Source: Flavobacteriales bacterium
GTDB lineage: Bacteria > Bacteroidota > Bacteroidia > Flavobacteriales_F > PHOS-HE28
Reading direction: 5' to 3'
DNA length: 64,000 bases
NCBI GenBank assembly: GCA_016717225.1
Contig: JADKGB010000004.1
Location: 1-64,000, forward strand
In this document: one piece after another, positions 23,640 to 33,075 of the stretch
Layout: every line of letters begins with the position of its first letter
Position numbering within the stretch: position 1 is the stretch's first letter
Program-made: the position numbers and the translations under genes
The notes under the pieces: generated by a model
Database searches by the model: none
Seen by the model: the letters and a program-made list of their open reading frames with translations, nothing else
Told to the model about the DNA's origin: nothing

Positions 23640-26099
23640 TTGCTCCCCGTGTTCGCCGATCTTATCCTCCCCGTTTCCGTCCCTGGCACGTTCTCCTATC
23701 TGGTACCGAGCGAACTGGAAAACAACGTGGCGGTCGGTTGCCGGGTGGTTGTGAATTTCGGAAAAGGCAGAAAGTTGTATTCCGGTATTGTAAGCCGATT
23801 GAATGACGGGACTTCACTACTGCCAGCGATCAAGCCGATCCTTTCGGTGTTGGACAATGCGCCTATCGTCACGTCCCAGCAACTCGACCTATGGTACCGG
23901 ATAAGCGACCACTATATGTGTACGCTGGGCGAAGTGATGTTGGCCGCAATGCCGGGTGCCTTGGTGCTCACGAGCGAAACGCGATTGGTAGCGGCAGCCG
24001 ATAAACCAACGAATTGGAGCGGGAACAACAAGCACGATGCGTTGATGGACGCGTTGGAGCTGCGCCAGGAAATGAACCTGGGTGAAGCAGGCCAATTGCT
24101 CGGGCTGAAGGACCCCATGCCGGTGATCAAACAATTGCTCGATCAGGGTGCGTTGATGATCGCGGAGGAGATCGGCGAAAAATTCACACCGCGCATGGAC
24201 CGCTTCGTGAAGCTCTCACCCGAGGCTTCAACCGAAGAAGCGCTCCACACATGGTTCGACAAGCTCGACAAAGCACCCAAGCTCCTGGGCATGCTGATGC
24301 GCTACGTGGAGATCAGCCAGTGTCTTTCGGAGGAGCCACGCGAAGTGAAGCGGGATCTCCTGCTCCGCTCCACCAGCACTACCGCAGCGCACCTTAAAAA
24401 GCTTGTCGAAAAAGGGCTGTTCGTTGTGTATGAGCGACCTGCGGGATCGCTTCCTTCATCCTCAGCCAGGGGCCGGAAAAAGGAGCTCTCCGAAGCCCAG
24501 CGTGCGGCCTTGCGAGAAGTTCAGGATGCGCTCCTCGAAAAACCGGTTTGCCTGCTGCATGGCGTCACCGCCTCCGGCAAAACCGAACTGTACATGGAGC
24601 TGATCGATGCGGCCATGCAGCGCGGTGAACAAACGCTCTACCTGCTTCCCGAGATCGCGCTCACAACACAAGTTATCGGGCGGCTGCGTGATCGGTTCGG
24701 TGATCGCGTAAGCGTTTTCCATTCCCGTCTTTCGCCGCGTGAACGGACAGAGCTTTGGTTGCGCATGCTCAATGATCCCGCAGGCCATCCACTGATGGTG
24801 GGCGCTCGTTCAGCCTTGTTCCTTCCCTTCCACAAATTGGGTCTTATCGTGGTGGACGAAGAGCACGATGCCAGCTACAAGCAGCACGATCCATCGCCAC
24901 GGTACAACGCTCGCGACATGGCCGTGATACTGGCCGGCTTGCACCAGGCCAAGGTGGTACTGGGATCGGCAACCCCCAGCATGGAAAGCTTCTTCAACGC
25001 GCACCAAGGCAAATACGGGCTTGCCCGATTGCTCGTGCGACATGGTGATGCCGTGTTGCCCAAGGTGGTTCGCGTTGATCTTGCCGATGCCCAGAAGCGC
25101 AAACGGATGCGGGGCTATTTCAGCGAGACCTTGCTCAAGGGGATCGAGGACGCCATTGCCCGGAAAGAGCAAGCCATCATCTTCCAGAACCGCCGCGGAT
25201 ACGTGCCCGTTTGGCAGTGTGAATCGTGCGGTTGGGTCCCCGAGTGTCAGCACTGCGATGTGAGCCTCACCTACCACAAACAACAACATGGCCTGCGTTG
25301 CCATTACTGCGGTCGCACCTATCCGCCACCGGTAAATTGTTCCGCCTGCGGAAGCAACCGTTTGCGAATGATCGGCTTCGGCACGGAGAAGATCGAGGAA
25401 GAACTCGCGCTGCTTCTACCGGATGCACGCATCGCACGGATGGACCAGGACACCACAAGGGGCAAGCATGCGTTCGAACGGATCCTCTCCCGGTTCGGCG
25501 ATGGCGATCTCGATGTTCTCGTAGGCACGCAGATGGTGACGAAAGGTCTCGACTTCGATCAGGTCACGGTGGTCGGCATCATCAACGCCGATCACTTGAT
25601 GCGCTTCCCGGATATGCGCGCGCACGAGCGTGCTTTTCAAATGATGTCGCAAGTGGCAGGTCGCAGCGGGCGCAAACGGGATCCGGGCACGGTCTTCATC
25701 CAGGCACGGGACATCCAACACCCTGTGATCGGGTTGGTGGTGGCGCACGATACCGAAGGCATGTACACGCGGGAATTGGAACATCGCCGCGCACATGGCT
25801 ATCCGCCTTTCACACGCTTGGTACGGTTCACCTTGAAGCACCGTCTCGAAGAACGTGTTTCGCATAGTGCCGAGGCGTTAGCGGCCATGTTGCGCGAACG
25901 GCTCGGTGATCGCGTACTCGGTCCTGAACCACCGCCTGTGGCGCGGGTTCGGGACAAACACCTACGGGCAATACTGGTGAAACTGGACCGCAACGCATAC
26001 CGGTCCGAAAAGGAATTCATGCGGGAAGTCATCGATCGGCTCTTCGCGGAACAAGCACACCGGGCGGTGCAGCTTGTGGTGGATGTGGACCCGATGTGA
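23640..26099 (+). CDS. priA: Primosomal replication protein N' (PriA helicase)
   Basis: An 819-residue replication-restart helicase that loads the replisome at stalled forks. It has an N-terminal 3'-DNA-binding domain (LPVFADLILPVSVPGTFSYLVP), helicase motif I HGVTASGKTELY, the DEEH box in LIVVDEEHDASYKQ, paired Cys zinc-binding motifs (CESCGWVPECQHC and CHYCGRTYPPPVNCSACG) and motif V/VI sequences GTQMVTKGLDFD and QVAGRSGR. All hallmarks are intact. The first plausible start is TTG at 23640 (or GTG at 23649), because no in-frame ATG precedes the conserved N-terminus. It is convergent with the pseudouridine synthase gene. Confidence 0.95.
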   Translation: MLPVFADLILPVSVPGTFSYLVPSELENNVAVGCRVVVNFGKGRKLYSGIVSRLNDGTSLLPAIKPILSVLDNAPIVTSQQLDLWYRISDHYMCTLGEVMLAAMPGALVLTSETRLVAAADKPTNWSGNNKHDALMDALELRQEMNLGEAGQLLGLKDPMPVIKQLLDQGALMIAEEIGEKFTPRMDRFVKLSPEASTEEALHTWFDKLDKAPKLLGMLMRYVEISQCLSEEPREVKRDLLLRSTSTTAAHLKKLVEKGLFVVYERPAGSLPSSSARGRKKELSEAQRAALREVQDALLEKPVCLLHGVTASGKTELYMELIDAAMQRGEQTLYLLPEIALTTQVIGRLRDRFGDRVSVFHSRLSPRERTELWLRMLNDPAGHPLMVGARSALFLPFHKLGLIVVDEEHDASYKQHDPSPRYNARDMAVILAGLHQAKVVLGSATPSMESFFNAHQGKYGLARLLVRHGDAVLPKVVRVDLADAQKRKRMRGYFSETLLKGIEDAIARKEQAIIFQNRRGYVPVWQCESCGWVPECQHCDVSLTYHKQQHGLRCHYCGRTYPPPVNCSACGSNRLRMIGFGTEKIEEELALLLPDARIARMDQDTTRGKHAFERILSRFGDGDLDVLVGTQMVTKGLDFDQVTVVGIINADHLMRFPDMRAHERAFQMMSQVAGRSGRKRDPGTVFIQARDIQHPVIGLVVAHDTEGMYTRELEHRRAHGYPPFTRLVRFTLKHRLEERVSHSAEALAAMLRERLGDRVLGPEPPPVARVRDKHLRAILVKLDRNAYRSEKEFMREVIDRLFAEQAHRAVQLVVDVDPM

Positions 26100-26124
26100 C
26101 CGGGAACAGGGACACTCTCTCGGA

Positions 26125-26772
26125 TCAGCACATCTCCTGCAGGGCCTTCCAAAGCGGCGTGTCAGGAGTGGGCGCAATGATGTCTACACGAGCATGGGTG
26201 ATCGGATGCTTGAACGCGAGCGATCGCGCATGCAACGAGATCGTGCGGTCCGCTTCACCACGCCGCGCACCGTATTTCACGTCGCCCTTGATCGGAGATC
26301 CGGCAGCACCACATTGTGCGCGCAGCTGGTGGAACCGCCCGCCTTGCGGAACAAGTTCCATCAGTGCATAGCGCTCGCCTTGCGCCAATTTCTTGTATGA
26401 CACGATCGCTGGTTCAACATCAACGCTATCGGTAACGCGGGTTTTGTTGTGATGTGTGTCATGTTGGAGCCGATGCTCCCAAACGCCGGAAACGGGAGGC
26501 ACGCCATGCACCACTGCCCAGTAGCTTTTTGTCACCTGTCGTGAAGCGAACAATGCGTTCAGTGCGGCCAACATTTCCTGACTGCGCGCGATCAGGATCG
26601 CACCGCTCACCGGCCGATCCAGCCGGTGCGGAAGTTCGAGCGAAAGATCTTTCGGGAACTGTATCCGCAGTGCGTCCATCAACGAGGGATCACCGGTCTT
26701 ATCGGGCTGGGCTGGCAACCCACCCGGCTTGTTCACAACGAGCAGGTGCGCATCCTCATAAAGTAGCTCCAC
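26125..26772 (-). CDS. RluA family pseudouridine synthase
   Basis: A 215-residue RNA-modifying enzyme that isomerises uridine to pseudouridine. It opens with MELLYEDAHLLVVNKPGGLPA and carries the catalytic motif PHRLDRPVSGAILIA, with the nucleophilic Asp in HRLD. The third signature, YALMELVPQGGRFHQLRAQC, is also present. There is no S4 domain, so it belongs to the short RluA-type group; the target uridine cannot be predicted. It lies 6 nt downstream of panB on the same strand, probably in one transcript. Confidence 0.92.
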   Translation of the reverse strand: MELLYEDAHLLVVNKPGGLPAQPDKTGDPSLMDALRIQFPKDLSLELPHRLDRPVSGAILIARSQEMLAALNALFASRQVTKSYWAVVHGVPPVSGVWEHRLQHDTHHNKTRVTDSVDVEPAIVSYKKLAQGERYALMELVPQGGRFHQLRAQCGAAGSPIKGDVKYGARRGEADRTISLHARSLAFKHPITHARVDIIAPTPDTPLWKALQEMC

Positions 26773-26778
26773 TGCGCC

Positions 26779-27597
26779 CTAGTATTGTTCGTTGTTGTTG
26801 GGGAAATCCCTGCCACGCACATCGCGCACATACCCTTCCACAGCACCGGTGATCACCCCGTGCAGATCGGCGTAGCGGCGCAGGAACCGCGGATTGAACT
26901 CCTGGTTGATCCCCAACATATCGTGCAGTACGAGTACCTGTCCGTCAACACCACCACCAGCGCCGATGCCGATCACCGGAATGCTTACGCTTTTCGCTAC
27001 TTCCGCAGCCAGTGTGGCCGGGATCTTTTCCACGACCAGCGCGAAACAGCCAGCCTCTTCCAACAACTTGGCATCGCGCTTCAATCGTTCTGCTTCTTCT
27101 TCCTCACGTGCTCGCACCACGTAGGTGCCGAACTTGTAAATACTCTGCGGCGTAAGGCCCAAATGCCCCATGACCGGAATACCTGCCGTGAGGATCCGCT
27201 CTACACTGTCCAACACTTCCTGCCCACCTTCGAGCTTCACCGCATGCGCCCCGCTTTCCTTCATGATGCGAATGGCGGAATTGAGCGCACCCTTTGAATT
27301 GCCCTGGTACGTTCCGAACGGAAGATCCACAACGATCAAAGCCCGGGAACAACCACGAACTACCGCAGCCGCATGATAGATCATCTGGTCGAGCGTGATA
27401 GGCAATGTGGTCTCATGCCCGGCCATCACATTGCTGGCGCTATCACCAACCAGGATCACATCGATGCCGGCACCATCCACCAATCGCGCGAGCGAGTAAT
27501 CGTATGCGGTCAGCATGGCGATGGGCACACCGGATTGCTTCATTTCCTGAAGCACATGGGTGGTTATTCGTTTGGCTTCCTTGGGGGCAGTGCTCAT
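26779..27597 (-). CDS. panB: 3-methyl-2-oxobutanoate hydroxymethyltransferase
   Basis: A 272-residue enzyme for the first step of pantothenate (CoA) synthesis: transfer of a hydroxymethyl group from methylene-tetrahydrofolate to 2-oxoisovalerate. Family signatures are [34 protein letters not shown] (metal-binding Asp), [11 protein letters not shown] and the catalytic-Glu region [12 protein letters not shown]. The ending [19 protein letters not shown] is typical. ATG 27597 gives MSTAPKEA; an ATG three codons upstream is less likely. panC and panD are not in the window. It overlaps no gene and is followed by the pseudouridine synthase. Confidence 0.96.
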   Translation of the reverse strand: MSTAPKEAKRITTHVLQEMKQSGVPIAMLTAYDYSLARLVDGAGIDVILVGDSASNVMAGHETTLPITLDQMIYHAAAVVRGCSRALIVVDLPFGTYQGNSKGALNSAIRIMKESGAHAVKLEGGQEVLDSVERILTAGIPVMGHLGLTPQSIYKFGTYVVRAREEEEAERLKRDAKLLEEAGCFALVVEKIPATLAAEVAKSVSIPVIGIGAGGGVDGQVLVLHDMLGINQEFNPRFLRRYADLHGVITGAVEGYVRDVRGRDFPNNNEQY

Positions 27598-27726
27598 GTG
27601 CTGCACGCCGGAACCCGGCGCGGGTGTTGGTACGAGGGTGGTCCGTGGAAAAGGACGGCAAAGCTAACCGTGCCGGGTTGGGATGGACCGGTAGCGCGGA
27701 GCCCCCGGTTGGCGACCGCTTGACCA

Positions 27727-27755
27727 TTGAGTGCGGGATGATGCTCCTATATTTG
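27727..27755 (+). promoter_or_regulatory. Predicted promoter of the lipoprotein gene, probably leaderless transcript
   Basis: TTG (27727-27729) and TATATTTG (27748-27755), a perfect match to the Bacteroidetes TAnnTTTG box, with 22 nt between TTG and TTTG. The lipoprotein ATG is only 6 nt further on, so transcription would start at or very near the start codon. Confidence 0.6.
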
Positions 27756-27761
27756 GGCGCA

Positions 27762-28841
27762 ATGAAGAACCGTTCGATCGCCTACCTCGCCCTCGGCCTT
27801 TCCGCCAGCTCTTTTTTCAGTGGTTGCAGTACGGATCTGGATGTGCAAGCACCCTATAAGGAGATCACGGTGGTGTACAGCCTGCTCAACTGGCAGGATG
27901 ATACCCTCTGGATCAAGATCAATAAGGCCTTTTTGGGTGATGGGAACGCCTTCGATTACGCGCAGATACCCGATTCGAACGAATATTCCGATGCCCAGTT
28001 CAGTGGAGTGCTCGAACAAGTGACGGAGTCCAATGGTACGCTCACGGCACCCATCCAAAGCCGGATCGTGAACAGGCCGGTGGGAATTTTCAACGGGCCG
28101 GAGCACAAGATGTACTTCGTAACGAAGGCGCAATTCGGGGGTGTTCTGGAAGAAAGCGCGACCTACAACTTGATCATGACAGCGAAGGGGAATGCTGTTC
28201 GCGCAAGCACACTTCTGGTAGAGGATTTCTCCATTCGTGCCACCACAGCGAACATCACAACCCTCATCGCCTTCCGCACTGTTGGGGGAGCGTACAGCTC
28301 TTTTGAACCCCGATGGAATATCGCCAGGAACGGAAAACGCTACGAAGTCTCCTATCGGTTCAACTATGATGAGGTGAGTTCGGGCGGAGCAATAACGGCC
28401 AAGAGCTTTACCTCCAAGATCGGTACGGTGATCTCCGATGGAAGTCCGGGAGCTGAAATAAATTCATCGTTGAATGGTGAGCTCTTCTACCAGACCGTAG
28501 GCACCAATGTGGCAGCGAATGCGGGCCCGGACGTGGTGAAGCGCGTTTTCCAGGGCATCGAGCTCCTTTGGTCCGTTGCAGGGCCAGATCTGCACACATA
28601 CTTGATCCTCGCGAACCCGATCAGCGGTGTTGTGGAAGAACGACCTGATTATTCGAACGTGGAGAATGGCTATGGCCTCTTCTCCAGTCGTCTGTTCAAA
28701 TCGGTACCCGCAGAGGGCGAACCGAACGCGAACTACTTCGATCGCAAAAAGCTCAGTGATGCCTCGAATGCGGAACTGAGGGACGGGCCGTATACGAATT
28801 CATTGAATTTCTGCATCCCGGGCGATGCGAACTGCCCGTAA
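27762..28841 (+). CDS. Predicted lipoprotein, unknown beta-rich domain
   Basis: A 359-residue protein. The start at 27762 places a type II signal peptide (LALGLSASSFFSGC) before the lipidated Cys; upstream in-frame ATGs at 27738 and 27741 lie within the promoter. The mature part is beta-rich, with strands such as EITVVYSLLNWQDDTLWIKI and a KAFLGDGNAFDYAQIPDSNE segment. This looks like a conserved lipoprotein group of Flavobacteriales, but I cannot name a family; a distant similarity to DUF4249 proteins is possible. It is probably on the inner face or surface of the outer membrane. Monocistronic. Confidence 0.8.
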   Translation: MKNRSIAYLALGLSASSFFSGCSTDLDVQAPYKEITVVYSLLNWQDDTLWIKINKAFLGDGNAFDYAQIPDSNEYSDAQFSGVLEQVTESNGTLTAPIQSRIVNRPVGIFNGPEHKMYFVTKAQFGGVLEESATYNLIMTAKGNAVRASTLLVEDFSIRATTANITTLIAFRTVGGAYSSFEPRWNIARNGKRYEVSYRFNYDEVSSGGAITAKSFTSKIGTVISDGSPGAEINSSLNGELFYQTVGTNVAANAGPDVVKRVFQGIELLWSVAGPDLHTYLILANPISGVVEERPDYSNVENGYGLFSSRLFKSVPAEGEPNANYFDRKKLSDASNAELRDGPYTNSLNFCIPGDANCP

Positions 28842-28988
28842 GAGCCTGTTCGGTTGCTACCCCGCTGTCCTTTTGACAGCCCTGTGCTAGAGGTTGCATA
28901 AACACATTCCTGCCATTTCGACCTTGATCGAAGCACTTGCTCGAAAGGCACGGTGGTTGACAGGCGAGGCCAAATTCGTACAGCCTAA

Positions 28989-30969
<1,981 letters not shown>

Positions 30970-30987
30970 GTCCATTTCCACTGAACG

Positions 30988-31021
30988 AAAAGCCCCTTGG
31001 TCGCAAGACCGAGGGGCTTTT
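30988..31021 (+). terminator. Intrinsic terminator after dnaK
   Basis: A 15-bp stem (AAAAGCCCCTTGGTC paired with GACCGAGGGGCTTTT, one G-T pair) with a GCAA loop and a T-rich tail, starting 19 nt after the stop codon. Confidence 0.9.
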
Positions 31022-31040
31022 GTTTGGCGCATGGTGCCGT

Positions 31041-31242
31041 GCGCGTCCCGTCACTGCGGCCCTGAGCCGCAGTCCCGGCTGATTGCGCGTCCTCGTCACT
31101 GCGGCCCCGAGCCGCAGTCCCGGCTCATTGCACGTCCTCGTCACTGCGGCCTGCGCGTCCTCGTCACTGCGGCCCCGAGCCGCAGTCCCGGCTCATTGCA
31201 CGTCCTCGTCACTGCGGCCTCGAGCCGCAGTCCCGGCTGATC
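31041..31242. repeat. Five tandem copies of a 45-bp palindromic repeat
   Basis: Units begin at 31041, 31085, 31130 (truncated after about 23 nt), 31153 and 31198. Each full unit starts GCGCGTCC or GCACGTCC and contains the hairpin ACTGCGGC-5 nt-GCCGCAGT, then CCCGGCT. Full units differ from each other at only a few positions. There are no unique spacers, so this is not a CRISPR array. The last units overlap the 3' end of the GIY-YIG gene. Confidence 0.85.
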
Positions 31243-31537
31243 CTTTCAACTCCCACTCCTCGCTCAGGTCTTTCCAATGCGAATTCATCGCAACCACCAA
31301 TGCATCCTTCCATTCGCGCTTCCAGTTCTTCAGTTGTTTTTCCCTGGTGATCGCAACACGTATGTCGCTGTGCTCCTCGAACCAGATCAACTTGTCGCAG
31401 TTGTAGCGCGCAGTGAAGGAGCTCGGGTACTTCTTCCGCTTGTGCTCTTGCACGCGTTGGATCAGGTTGCTCGTAACGCCTGTATAGAGCACGCTATTCC
31501 ATCGATTGGCCATCATGTACACCCAAGAACTTGGCAT
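31193..31537 (-). CDS. GIY-YIG nuclease family protein
   Basis: A 114-residue protein with a single GIY-YIG (UvrC-N-like) domain. The first strand is WVYMMANRWNSVLYTGVTSN (GIY-type and YTG motifs), followed by LIQRVQEHKRKKYPSSFTAR with the conserved Arg and His, and ITREKQLKNWKREWKDALV with the catalytic Glu. These small proteins are common in Bacteroidota and are sometimes linked to DNA repair or mobile DNA. The last about 16 residues (GSAGTAARGRSDEDVQ) and the stop codon are encoded by the palindromic repeat array, so the C-terminus has been replaced or extended by repeat sequence. Function is not known. Confidence 0.87.
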   Translation of the reverse strand: MPSSWVYMMANRWNSVLYTGVTSNLIQRVQEHKRKKYPSSFTARYNCDKLIWFEEHSDIRVAITREKQLKNWKREWKDALVVAMNSHWKDLSEEWELKGSAGTAARGRSDEDVQ

Positions 31538-31597
31538 TGAGCGAAGCTAACCGGCAGGTTTGATACTCGTTGCGAGTCCTCGCTACCACGCCCCCCG

Positions 31598-31854
31598 TGC
31601 GTCCTCGTCACTGCGGCCCCGCGCAGCCCGGCTCGTTGAGCGTGCGTTGGAGGGTCCCGGGGTGCCGGGGATGGGGGGGTCAAGCCCGTCCGGCGTATGG
31701 AGTGCGCGTCCTCGTCACTGCGGCCCTGAGCCGCAGTCCCGGCTCGTTGAGCATGCGTTGGAGGGTCCTTAACAAGCCGGGATGACGGGTCAAGCCCGTC
31801 ATGACGTATGGGTCAAGCCCGTCATGACGTATGGAGTGCGCGTCCTCGTCACTG
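31598..31854. repeat. Mosaic of repeat copies between the GIY-YIG and YwqK-like genes
   Basis: The 327-nt gap holds further copies of the GTCCTCGTCACTGCGGCC unit (31598-31657, 31702-31768 and a partial copy at 31834-31854). The first two continue into a shared TGCGTTGGAGGGTCC tail. Between them are two perfect 23-nt tandem units (31787-31809, 31810-31832) with the stem GACGGG/CCCGTC, and a related CAAGCCCGTCCGGCGTATGG piece at 31681. No gene is evident. The arrangement shows several palindromic families inserted into one another. Confidence 0.75.
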
Positions 31855-31865
31855 GCCTTCGTGCC

Positions 31866-32630
31866 CTACTTCCCAACCTGGGCGGTCTCGCTGACCTTAC
31901 CGTCGATGTATCGCTCGGTGCTGTCCACAATGCCTTGCTCGGTGTAGTAGGTCCACTCACCGATGCGTTGTGAATCGAAGCGACGCGGGTTGAACTGCGA
32001 TCGGCCAGCGATGCGAACAACGCCACTGGGCCAGTACTCCTTCTGCTCGAAGATCACCTTCCGCTTATCAATGATGTGCAGGGTGCTGATGGGTTTGCCA
32101 TCTTCGGCGAAAAGGTCCATCATGGTGTAGTACGGATCTTCGGGATGCTTCTGCTCCTCGTAGCGCAACTGGCCATTGGGGTAATGATCCGTGTAATGCA
32201 GGGCATCGCCGCTCACGTAATCCACTTCGGAGCGCACGTTGCCATTGTCGTGGTAGGTGCGCAGCAGGCACTTGGTATCGCTGGTCACCTTGAACTCGCG
32301 CTCCAACTTGCCGGCAACGTGGTAGTTCTTGTACACCAACAATTGGCCATCCTTATAGTAGCCGCGGTGCAGCAACTGGCCGTTCGGGTAATGGTCTTCC
32401 ACCCAGCCGGTGCAGGGCGAGCCGTCGCAGAAGCGCACAGAATCGCCACCCAGAGCGGCATTCAGTGGTTCATACGTCTCAATGGCATCGGTGCCATCAG
32501 CAGCGGTTTCGTCGTGTACGTATTGCTCGTCGGCCACCATCAAGGTGGTATCCCCCTGCGCCCTTAACTGGCCATGCAGAGCTGTGAGCAACAGCACCGG
32601 CCAATGAACGGCTTGTAGGTTTCTGGACAT
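31866..32630 (-). CDS. Secreted MORN/YwqK-like repeat protein
   Basis: A 254-residue protein with a short signal peptide (LLLTALHGQLRAQ) and repeats of the type W-x-x-HYPNGQLLHRGYYKDGQLL, HDNGNVRSEVDYVSGD, HYPNGQLRYEEQ and YWPSGVVRIAGRS. This Y-x-N-G-x-L pattern is the MORN-like repeat of proteins often annotated as YwqK-family antitoxins. No toxin partner is next to it, and the signal peptide argues for an envelope role instead. There are four or five repeats. The gene stands alone on the minus strand opposite the start of the large secreted-protein array. Confidence 0.8.
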   Translation of the reverse strand: MSRNLQAVHWPVLLLTALHGQLRAQGDTTLMVADEQYVHDETAADGTDAIETYEPLNAALGGDSVRFCDGSPCTGWVEDHYPNGQLLHRGYYKDGQLLVYKNYHVAGKLEREFKVTSDTKCLLRTYHDNGNVRSEVDYVSGDALHYTDHYPNGQLRYEEQKHPEDPYYTMMDLFAEDGKPISTLHIIDKRKVIFEQKEYWPSGVVRIAGRSQFNPRRFDSQRIGEWTYYTEQGIVDSTERYIDGKVSETAQVGK

Positions 32631-32819
32631 TCGAGAGGATCCACGAGAGATCTACCCCTGCTACGGTTGTTCGCTAAAAAGGGTTGTGGCCTCGTGGTTT
32701 CCCCCTACCTTGGCAGGGCCCGAAAAAGCCGAAAAGCCGCGGAGCTACTGGCCTTTCACCCCGGAACACACATAGAAGCCAGCACAAAAGAGACGCACTA
32801 CGCACCTTTGTTGATCTGG

Positions 32820-32848
32820 TTGCCTCTTGTTGAAAAAAAAATAATTTG
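32820..32848 (+). promoter_or_regulatory. Predicted promoter of the first giant secreted-protein gene
   Basis: TTG (32820-32822) and TAATTTG (32842-32848), with 22 nt between TTG and TTTG, located in an A-rich stretch. The predicted leader to the ATG at 33076 is about 220 nt and ends in an A/C-rich tract (ACCCAAACCAAAACC). The rest of the gap 32631-33075 holds no gene. Confidence 0.55.
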
Positions 32849-33075
32849 TGTGTTTGCCGTTCACACCTTTTACATTGGGCAGCGCTTAACCAGCCCCAAC
32901 TCTACTTATACCCAACGAAAACAACTGTTCATCGACTCGAAAGAGCAACGTTGACCAACACAGAACCCATACGTAACGCACCAACAGAACCGATCCTTGT
33001 CTGGAACGGATCTTACCAACGGTGGTGGCCCGGCAGCCACCAAGCTCCCTTCACACCCAAACCAAAACCTAGAAC

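Noticed and set aside
31041..31242. CRISPR-like array of 45-bp repeats
   Set aside because: Units abut directly with no unique spacers, each is an internal palindrome, and no cas genes are near.
31866..32630. Toxin-antitoxin pair
   Set aside because: Although YwqK-type proteins are sometimes called antitoxins, there is no adjacent toxin gene and the protein has a signal peptide.
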